From assembly GCA_963210315.1 (NCBI GenBank), contig OY723306.1, forward strand, positions 1,054,001-1,118,000: a stretch of DNA of 64,000 nt. The letters run 5' to 3'. The translations under genes and the position numbers were made by a program. This DNA is from Rhynchopus euleeides (lineage: Eukaryota; Euglenozoa; Diplonemea; Diplonemida; Diplonemidae). Shown here piece by piece: positions 48,401 to 55,154 of the stretch. The first letter of the stretch is position 1. Each line of letters begins with the position of its first letter. A model generated the notes under the pieces. That model made no database searches and was not told where the DNA came from. It saw nothing but the letters and a program-made list of their open reading frames with translations.

Positions 48401-48643
48401 CCCCTCGAAAGCTACGACCGCTGGGGCCGCTCTGCACTCCACTGGGCTGTGGTGAACGGGCATCGGGATGCCGTCCGCCTCCTCGTGGCCCGTGGGATCG
48501 CTGTGAACGAAACCCGCACCAACGCGAGGAAGACCCGTTTGGAGAATGAGCTGCCGCTGGATATCGCGCTGAGAATGCACCCCGGGGATGAGGAGCTGGC
48601 TGGCGTGCTGAGGGCGGCGGGTGCGAAGCGTTTGGGCGAGTGA
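45473..48643 (+). CDS. Adenylation domain - carrier protein - ankyrin repeat fusion (NRPS-like / AASDH-like)
   Basis: The 1,056-residue protein carries a complete adenylate-forming domain: TSGSTGHPK (182-190), a TFDPS motif with the Asp that usually holds an amino-acid amino group, NVYGVTEA (337-344), GWHDTED (478-484), a GRxxxxxTQVKLNGRRVDLAEVE hinge region, and the catalytic Lys628 in PTGK. A peptidyl carrier domain follows, with Ser756 in GGDSL for phosphopantetheine. The C-terminus (about 886-1040) holds four or five ankyrin repeats (MSPLHYAAQNGH...). It should activate an amino or carboxylic acid and load it on its own carrier. The order resembles animal AASDH, where beta-propeller repeats take the place of ankyrins. 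No condensation, reductase or thioesterase domain is present. The start at 45473 matches the domain start of relatives (MLQTLREHA); an ATG 22 codons upstream adds only a poly-Pro tail. Gly- and Ser-rich inserts lie between core motifs. Confidence 0.9.
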   Translation: MLQTLREHALRNPTKVFLRVAGAVGPDTSSGCGSPTAYTTAPDTTWTYGAAYHTALRVARALPSVEHIGARPEGLEDSSTTSPSTCRVLFLHTNPDGGISASHVIAQIAAALEGWVFCYIHREGMPGLRYNSIVECLSPDAVWTSAEVARLVSTRRTEGGGGAGDNVSHKHAPQSPCYICFTSGSTGHPKAVWTSYESISRYAASRISREGISDASCILLASAATFDPSQGDIWAAAIAGCTLSLPESLMSLYGDPSGVARGGSATHITTTPLLWTSAGPALLPGGGVNEGPTTPSIPSLEVLCLGGEPFPEAIRAAGWHCGGGGGGGGPTPLEVRNVYGVTEATCYQCFARVLPIDASQSPAAVPGAIPHGGGGGGYPLQRREFHATPFPSSNLYDGCEVRILRVSKETGATSTTPPLGTTAEPTEGALHIRGPCLALGYTEVTPAVATPEPSGGAGCSTPATPRRHTLLPVAGADGWHDTEDLAVAEGAEGGGSHSSSSSPSPSPSFCLRGRAGGPHATQVKLNGRRVDLAEVESAVHTAFAGCTAPPSTAKALLLRDAASPHPAISLFIVSPMLSAQPALSGGGDTPPGFAPRCLRHILSELLPAHLVPSRISIAAEAPLGPTGKLDLTAVSAALLCGASTSAENPFLQNIGGDGGGNNSSSSSRANSKTPRRIAENPQDGCGEVGEEGVSGGGITRHDPLKKPRVEGGAAATPPAPRPTPAQLLVMSAWRAQLGSVTPLSPDSEWGTSGGDSLSVLRMVHALRGSLEFDSTPHAYTAEEGRFGTLSGPFQPAEFIKRPTVRQQAAYIEEALSKAGLSIPGGGGGEVAGGGGGVSTEPEPSQESQGHALLKEAARVGVACLLQALLRVGVCPNGGVGRRERGMSPLHYAAQNGHVCCVRLLLRAGASVTSVTEFGVSPSHLAASKGSVEALDALLATGLVSASVKDSNKQSLLHFASRGGHADMLLHLLSKGVPLESYDRWGRSALHWAVVNGHRDAVRLLVARGIAVNETRTNARKTRLENELPLDIALRMHPGDEELAGVLRAAGAKRLGE

Positions 48644-49009
48644 GAGAGAGAGAGAGAGGAGTCGGGGCTGCAGGGGGGGAAGGAAGGAAGGAAGGAAGAA
48701 AAGGGTTGACCATCAAGGGCACGGCCTGTGGAAGGGGGTGGGTGGGTGGGCGGGGATCACCAAAGGTGTGTGGTGATGAGGGCTCAAGGGGGGGGGGGCT
48801 TTCGTAATTATCATCCCCTTCCCCTCCCTCGCAGCTGATCAGCACGGGGGGGCTAAAGGGAAAGTGGAGTGCGTCTGTGGGAGGCTGGGAGGGTGGGTGG
48901 GGGGGTAGAATTTGGTATTCCCCTTTTCCCATTCTTCCATTCTTCCGCCTTGGCCCCCCCCCCCCCCCTCTTCACCCCTTCACCCCCTCCCAGGCATGTC
49001 GCTAAGCGT
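48644..49009. other. Intergenic
   Basis: The 3' flank of the adenylation gene holds GA and GGAA microsatellites directly after the stop (48645-48700), then G and C runs. No gene. Confidence 0.55.
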
Positions 49010-49270
49010 CGACCGTCGACCCAGTGATTTTGGGTTTCCCCCCCCATAAAAAAGCGTCGACCCAGCGTCGACCCAGTGGACTGGGTTGACGCTTGGTCGA
49101 GGCTTGGAGCGTCGACCTAGTGGAACTGGGTTGCCATTCAAGCCTGGACCAAGCGTCAACCCATTTATTACACTGGGTCGACGCTAACCTAGCGTTGGCC
49201 CGGTTACACTGGGTCGACGCTCACCAAGCGTCGACCAAGCGTCAACCCACTTTCACTGGGTCGACGTCGA
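49010..49270. repeat. Minisatellite of GTCGAC-centred unit in both orientations
   Basis: The word AGCGTCGACCCAGTG and its reverse complement CACTGGGTCGACGCT recur about ten times with variation (ACC/AAC/CCC). Successive copies alternate in orientation, so the region can fold into several hairpins. Confidence 0.8.
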
Positions 49271-49286
49271 AGAGAGTATGGTTTTG

Positions 49287-49530
49287 CAGGAACAGATGCT
49301 CACTACCGTGGCCTCCGGCGGCTGGGGGGCTCCGCCCCCCAGACCCCCCTGTGGCGTATGTCTCGTACTCAAGTCATTCGATTCCCACCGGGTCAGGGAA
49401 TCCACCCACTCCAGTAGCCTCAGGAGGACGCAGCCAACTCACACAGAATCTGTACGCCCACAATGAACAGATGCTCACTACCGTGACCTCCGGCGGCTGG
49501 GGGGCCCTGCCCCCCAGACCCCCCATCTCG
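49287..49530 (-). repeat. Composite GC-palindrome repeat, inverted copy
   Basis: This is the reverse complement of the unit at 35031-35325: TTCACTACCGTGG-like start, GGGGGGCTCCGCCCCCC core at about 49323, spacer with CTCAGGAGGACGCAGCCAAC, and a second core at about 49500 with one base changed. Confidence 0.85.
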
Positions 49531-50036
49531 CGTGCCCGTCTAGTAACCAAGTCCTTGCGCTTTGACGGCCGTGACATATCAGGGGGCAGCGTCGAAATCA
49601 TGGTCCCGAAAGCCATTTTTTGGTTTCCTCCGGCACCCGACGGCGCGAGCGGGAGAGGAACCACGGAAGGAACCCAGCGCCTCACACCGTGCCCACCTAG
49701 TGGTCCACCGATGGGAAAATTTGGCAACAACACGAGCGCGCGCGAAGCGCGCGCGAGAAAAATTGACCCCTAGTGTTTTCCCCCCTGATCCCCCCCCAAA
49801 ACAGGAGCGTCAACCCACCAAATCTCCAAAATCGAAAAGTTAGCGACAGGCCTGACCCCCTCCCCTTCCAACCCTCCAAAAAAAAGCCCAAACCCAAAGA
49901 AAATCGAACTCTTTCGATACCCTCTCCCCTCGACTCACCATCTACCTCACACACCCACACCCTTAACCCACAGTGGAGGTGGGTGGGAGGGGGGGAGACG
50001 GTGAAAAGCCAAATCAGCCAGACGGCTTTTTTCAAA
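49531..50036. other. Leader region of the SET-like gene
   Basis: No separate gene. A frame continuous with the downstream gene is open from 49773 but reads as Pro/Asn/Lys-rich filler. A short palindromic stretch GCGCGCGAAGCGCGCGC lies at about 49738-49754. Confidence 0.5.
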
Positions 50037-51473
50037 ATGGTGACACGAACCGTCGCGGCGGCGTTTGCCGCTCTGTGCCTCTCCGCCGCACCTGCGGTGC
50101 AGGGGCTGGAGGTCGTGATGGACGGGGAGACGGTCAGCGTGGATAAGAAGGGGGCTTCTGCAGACACCCCGGCTGAATCCTCCCACCCCGAACCGGTGTT
50201 CGGGCCGACGGAATACATGAAATACCTCTCCAACGAAGGGGTGGAGCTGGACGGCGTGGAGATTGCCATCGACACCGAGGGCGGGCTGTCCCTCGTCGCC
50301 TCCCGCAAGCTGCGCAGCGGCGAAGTCGTCATCGAGATCCCCTCCACCGCATTCATCAGCGCCACGACGGGGCTCTCCGACAACAAGAAGGACGAGGTGA
50401 AGAAGTGGTTTTCCTCTCTCTCCGAAATGGACTCCACCGTGGTGGAGGGTGGGGACCGGGAGGTGAACCTCGCCCTCCGCCTGATGGTGCAAGCTGGGGT
50501 GACGCACGACCTGATGGTGCGCACCCCTCCCCTCTCTGGGCTGAACGCGACGAGCGAAAAAATTATCTCTTGCATGTACAGCGACCTGAAGGCGCACATT
50601 GAGTCTCTCCGTCTGAAGCTGGATTCATTCTCCTCTGCAGCCCACCGCGTCGGCCTGGGTGCGGAGCAGGAGGCCTCGCGTGCGTTGCTCTACTCCCTGC
50701 AGAACGGTGCTGCGCTGCCCGTGTCGCAGGACTATGTCATCTTCCCTGCTCTCGAGCTCCTCCGCCCGTCGCACAGGGGTCACATTCATCCCGACAAGCT
50801 GTACGACACACAGGATAAGGAGATCCGTTACGACCCTGCGTCTGGCAAGCCTGCCCCGCGCATCGGGAAGGCGACATTCAAGGTGGTGCGTGAGACGCAG
50901 AAGGGGGAGGAGCTGACAAAGGGGATGACCCTGGGGATGTTCCGCTCTGCAGCGCTGTTCGGCGAGGTTGATGATGATATCAGTGGTTTGCCGTTGGAGA
51001 TCACCTGGGAGGCGCTGAGCGATGCAGCAAAGACGACCCTCCGGAAGCACAACTGCGGAAAGTCCGGCGTGGCGATGGTGACGATGGATGGTGGGTTCAG
51101 CGATGCGCTGGAGGTGTGCATCAACATCGTGGCGGCGTATCAGATGACAAAGGACGACTCCGAAAAGCAGGAGGAGGTCGCGTCCCTCCCCTTCTCCTCC
51201 CCAGCAGAGCTGGACTCCAACATCCGCCTCGGAGGGTTCGAGCTGCTGCTGCACCTGTTTGAGGAGCATCTGAAGAAGCTGCCGTCCGACAAGGCGTGCT
51301 ACGACGCAAAGAAGTTCTCGGTCCCCATCCTCGCGTCGCTGAACTCCAAGATCCGCGACTGCCTGGAGAAGGCAACCGAGAAGCTGAAGAAGCGTGCCGA
51401 GAAGCACCTCGACGCCATGGAGGGGGAGGAGAAGAAGGCCGGGGACAGCGAGGCTGACCAGAAGGAGCTCTGA
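50037..51473 (+). CDS. Secreted or ER-lumenal SET-like (Rubisco-methyltransferase/SETD3-type) protein with C-terminal KEL
   Basis: The 478-residue protein starts with a clear signal peptide (basic VTR, Ala/Leu core 6-20, cleavage near 23). Residues about 82-105 match the first SET motif: GGLSLVASRKLRSGEVVIEIP. Residues about 235-247 (IFPALELLRPSHRG) sit where relatives have the ADMLNHS motif, and about 290-302 (GEELTKGMTLG) where they have GEEIxxxYG. The Asn-His pair and the catalytic Tyr therefore seem to be missing. The C-terminal half is helical, like the substrate-binding domain of that family, ending in a charged coiled coil and QKEL, a plausible ER-retention signal. SET methyltransferases normally act in nucleus, cytosol or plastid, so lumenal location plus lost residues suggests a non-catalytic or re-purposed protein. 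The ATG at 50037 is chosen because it begins the signal peptide. Confidence 0.7.
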   Translation: MVTRTVAAAFAALCLSAAPAVQGLEVVMDGETVSVDKKGASADTPAESSHPEPVFGPTEYMKYLSNEGVELDGVEIAIDTEGGLSLVASRKLRSGEVVIEIPSTAFISATTGLSDNKKDEVKKWFSSLSEMDSTVVEGGDREVNLALRLMVQAGVTHDLMVRTPPLSGLNATSEKIISCMYSDLKAHIESLRLKLDSFSSAAHRVGLGAEQEASRALLYSLQNGAALPVSQDYVIFPALELLRPSHRGHIHPDKLYDTQDKEIRYDPASGKPAPRIGKATFKVVRETQKGEELTKGMTLGMFRSAALFGEVDDDISGLPLEITWEALSDAAKTTLRKHNCGKSGVAMVTMDGGFSDALEVCINIVAAYQMTKDDSEKQEEVASLPFSSPAELDSNIRLGGFELLLHLFEEHLKKLPSDKACYDAKKFSVPILASLNSKIRDCLEKATEKLKKRAEKHLDAMEGEEKKAGDSEADQKEL

Positions 51474-51514
51474 GGGGAGGTGCGTTTATTGGGGGTAGGT
51501 GGGTGATACAGCAC

Positions 51515-51520
51515 AATAAA
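51515..51520 (+). terminator. AATAAA polyadenylation signal
   Basis: A canonical AATAAA lies 42 nt after the stop of the SET-like gene, followed by an A-rich stretch. Confidence 0.55.
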
Positions 51521-52671
51521 GGAAAAAGGAAAAAAAACGCTTCGCGAGTTGTGTCAGGATGTCGATGCCGCACTGCATTCCCCCCAGATCCCGCATATAC
51601 CTCCCCCCTTGAGTCTGCCAATCCGCCTGGGTTTATTTCGCGTGTGTGGTATCGTTTTGTAATGTTGTAGAGAGAGAGAGTGTGTGTGTGTGCCCTTCTG
51701 CTTTGGCTGGGTGCTTCAGGGGGGAGGAGGAGCACGCAGCAGCACACCAGAGGGCACGCTTTCAAAAAATAAAAACAACCCATCCGTATTCTTTGAAGGA
51801 AAAGGAGGGGCCTCCAGCAGAACAAGCGTTCATACCCCTTGTTGCTGGGGCTAGCCGCCCGTGGGTCGGAATGGTGTTTTTGCCTCTCAAATAGTGGTTT
51901 GTCTCTCAAAGATGGCGGGGCCTGCGGATACTGCAGGGCATAATAGCCCTGCCGTATGAGTTTAACTGGTCGGGAGGAGGGTGGGAATGAGGGCTGTTCA
52001 GCCTGCAGGGATGAGAGAGAAGAGATGAGTGTGTGTGTGTGGCAGACAGTGGCATTCCGCCTTCTGATTGTGTTGGGTCGGGGGTTCCCTTTATGCGCAC
52101 CTTAGAGCGATGGGGCCCCACACATTTCTTGTTTGATTTTTTGTAACAAAAAGACTAACCGGGGGGGGGGGGGCGTGAGGTGGAGATGAGGCCAACTCTA
52201 AGGAGGGGGGGGGGCGGGCGTAACAGCGATACACCCCCCCCCCCCCCGCATTTCTGTCGGGTGCGCCGATAACCAGGAGTGTGGCGTGGTAAGAAGTGAT
52301 AGGGAATGCGCATCAGCTCCTCCCCCCCTCCCCGCACCCCACATCTCCACCCACCCCCCCTCTCTACGATGTCACTGGTTCTACATTTTTTTATCGCGGC
52401 GGGTTCGTCCTTCTTCTTCTTCTTCTGCGCCTTCCCGTCCTCCGCATAAGCGACCAGATCGTGTCCTCTGGATCTCGGACACAACTCGTCACTGCATGAC
52501 GAGTGAAGGGAGGCCATCCCTGTGATTCCTTAGATTTCTACTTCTCCTTCACGAACCGCAGGCCACCCACCACCACCCACCGCCAGGAAACACCCTCCCT
52601 CCCCTGCTTACACAGAGGAAGCGGCACACCTGTTGTGTGAGGCTTTCAGCCAAGAAAAAAAGCAAAGAAAA
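51521..52671. other. Intergenic with one hairpin
   Basis: No gene is seen. The stretch contains GA/GT microsatellites (51669-51692), a hairpin at 51928-51957 (GCAGGGC / GCCCTGC stem with flanking ATAC/GTAT pairs and an ATAATA loop), and G or C runs at 52160-52173 and 52235-52247. Confidence 0.5.
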
Positions 52672-53508
52672 ATGTCCGCTATATCATACCCCAGCAAGCA
52701 GATCGTGACGGGGCTGACCAACGGGGTGCTGACCATCCGGTTCAACAACCCGAAGCGGTTCAACGCATGGACGCCTGTGATGCTGGGTGAGATGCAGGAG
52801 GCTCTGCGCCTCGCGGGGAACGACACAGGCGTGAAGGCCGCCATCGTGACGGGGACAGATGAGTACTACTGTGCTGGGGTTGATTTTGGGGGCAGCATGA
52901 AGGCGATGCGCCCCTCCAGCATGCGGAAGAAGATCGAGGTTGACAACGCCAAGGTCTTCGACTCATACATCTCCTTCCCGAAGCCGATCGTCGCCGCTGT
53001 GAACGGGCCTGCCATCGGCGCGTCCGTCACCACCGCTGTGCTGTGCGACGGCATGCTCGCCTCCGACACCGCCACCTTCCACACCCCCTTCTACGCGCTG
53101 GGGCTCTGCGCTGAGGGCTGCTCCTCCTACACCTTCCCGGAGTACTACGGCGCTGAGGTGGCGGAGCGTCTCATCGGCAAGGAGGGTTGGAAGCCGAACG
53201 CGCAGGAGGCGCTGGCCATCGGTATGGTGCAGAAGGTTGTGCCGAAGGCGGAGCTGCAGGACACTGCCCAGAAGCACGCCGAGGGTCTGATCGACAGTGG
53301 CTACGTCCGCAAGACGGTTGCGGGCCCCGCTCTCCTGGCGAAGTGGAAGGAGGTCAACCTCCGGGAGTCGAACGAGCTTTCGCACGCCTTCCTCGGCAAG
53401 CGGTTCCTCGAGGGGCAGGAGGCCTTCTTCCGGAAGCGGAACAAGACGAAGATGGCGGACACCTTCAAGTGGCTGCGCCTCACCCGCCCCATCTGGATCT
53501 GGATCTAG
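52672..53508 (+). CDS. Delta3,Delta2-enoyl-CoA isomerase, ECI2 type
   Basis: The 278-residue protein is a crotonase-fold enzyme. It has the CoA-binding FNNPKRFNAW segment near the N-terminus, the first oxyanion-hole strand (YYCAGVDF), the second one (PIVAAVNGPAIGASVT) and the stretch FHTPF...AEGCSSYTFP typical of the ECI2 group, with Glu148 as the likely single catalytic acid. ECI2 moves a double bond from position 3 to 2 of enoyl-CoA so that unsaturated fatty acids can pass through beta-oxidation. Unlike many ECI2 proteins there is no C-terminal SKL-type peroxisome signal; it ends IWIWI. There is no obvious mitochondrial leader either with the start at 52672. A second ATG 13 codons upstream (52633) would add a short Lys/Gln-rich extension and cannot be excluded. 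Confidence 0.9.
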   Translation: MSAISYPSKQIVTGLTNGVLTIRFNNPKRFNAWTPVMLGEMQEALRLAGNDTGVKAAIVTGTDEYYCAGVDFGGSMKAMRPSSMRKKIEVDNAKVFDSYISFPKPIVAAVNGPAIGASVTTAVLCDGMLASDTATFHTPFYALGLCAEGCSSYTFPEYYGAEVAERLIGKEGWKPNAQEALAIGMVQKVVPKAELQDTAQKHAEGLIDSGYVRKTVAGPALLAKWKEVNLRESNELSHAFLGKRFLEGQEAFFRKRNKTKMADTFKWLRLTRPIWIWI

Positions 53509-53568
53509 GCTGGGGTCGGGCGAGACAGCGGGGGTGGTGTGTGTGGTGGGGGTGGCCTCATTCACCCC

Positions 53569-53594
53569 CACGCCCTGCATGGATGCAGGGTGTG
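53569..53594 (+). other. Hairpin in the 3' flank of the isomerase gene
   Basis: CCCTGCAT and ATGCAGGG face each other across a GG loop, and after one mismatch the stem continues with CAC/GTG. It starts 60 nt after the stop codon. Whether it has a role in RNA ends is unknown. Confidence 0.5.
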
Positions 53595-55154
53595 TGATCT
53601 GCACCGGAGAGGGGGAGACCTTGTCGCTGTAGGCATATGGTGTGTCGGGTGGGGTGGTTTTGTGGAGGGAATTTCGAAACATGGGATGGGTGAGTAAAGT
53701 GTGTGCATCGGAACGAAACTAAAAGCAGGGGGGGCGGGGAAGGATGATGCCCCCTTTTCTGCGTGATTGCGTTGGTGTGTCTCTCAGGCGGTGTGGGCTT
53801 GCAGGAATTCAGCGTGGTTCTGCTTAAGGTGTGTCTTTAACTCGCTCGCTGTGCGCAGTGGTTTGGGACACCACACACAGCAGCAGCAACAGAAAAACTG
53901 ACAAACAAAAGGAAGGAAAAACGGAAATGAACATCCTCGCTAATACGCACGGCACTGCAGTGCCGCCCTTCGAACCAGCTATATCAGAGCGGCCTGTCTC
54001 GCCGTTCGGCTCTCTCAGAGCACTGTTTTAAAAAATGTTGATTACGGTTACGGTTACTCTTGGGAAATTTGGCAGAGAATGCAAGGTGCAACGACAGGAG
54101 AATAAGGCTGCCCTTTCCCGCGCCGCCTTTCTCCAAACCCAAGCCCTGGTCCCTCCTTCTTTTTCAAAGTGGCAAAAAAAAGCAACAAAAGGAAGAAGAA
54201 ACAGACAACTCGATGATGGGCCTACATGATGATGCAGGCCCAGACACGTGCTGTGCCGAGGTGGGGTGGGGATGCAAGTCGACGTGTCGACACCCCGCTC
54301 GCGAACACCCCGCAGTACCGACCCCCCCCCACCCCACGCCACGAGATGGCCCTTTTCTCTTTCTATTATATTCTCTTCTCTTCTCTTCTCCGCGCGCGAT
54401 GTCAGCGTCGGATATCTGCTGTGCAATTTGCGCACTGCCCCCCTCCCCCCTCCATTCTTCTTTCATGACTCCTCCAGGGAAAGGACAATAAGCTACTCCT
54501 GGCGTGCCCGGTGACACCTGGTGCGTGGTGTGTGGAGATGCTTTTCCAGCCACATCACCAGGCCTCGCCCCACCCTTCACCCCCCCCCCCCTCCCTGCCT
54601 TTATTTGAGCGACATATCTCCTCTTTGACCTTCGCTGGACCTGTTATTTTTTTGCTCAAGCGAGGGGAGGGGGGGGGTGGGGCGCGGAGAGGGAGGCAGG
54701 GGAAACGGCATCTGTGCGGTTATAGCGTTAGGATTTGAAGAAAACCGTTTCAAAGGGGGTCCTCGCTACCGCGACCAGTCACAGCTCGTCGGTGAGGTGG
54801 ATCGCTTCCTCTCACTCAGTCACACCTGGTAGCGAGGGCCCCCAACCAAAATCTGTTGGGAACCTCTGCCGTGAGAGCAGACCGCAAAAGATTTGCCTGT
54901 GTGCAACACACGATCCGCATGAACCCCACCTAGCAAAGCCTGGCGTGGCAAGAAGGCCCCTCCCCCCCTCCCGGACTGGCAGCCTTTTTGGAGAACCCCC
55001 TCCCCCCCCCGCCCAGCCTTGCATTATTGCCATCGCCTCACCATCACCTGCACCCCCGTCCCCCCCACGCACAGACACAGCCCTGGAAGGGCGGGGTGTG
55101 TCGTTTACGACGAAGAGGGGGTCCGGGTCTGACGGGCCCTGCGGGGGTAAGAAG
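53595..55154. other. Intergenic
   Basis: No gene is supported. From 54735 a frame runs in phase into the phosphatase gene, but it crosses poly(C) runs and is Pro/Ser-rich without pattern, so I treat it as leader. Confidence 0.5.

Noticed and set aside
49773..50036. An 88-codon upstream extension of the SET-like frame
   Set aside because: Starting there would bury the signal peptide; the extension is Pro/Lys/Asn-rich and overlaps low-complexity DNA.
54735..55154. A 140-codon upstream extension of the ARM-phosphatase frame
   Set aside because: It crosses poly(C) runs and has Pro/Ser-rich, patternless content; the ATG at 55155 fits the change to coding composition better.
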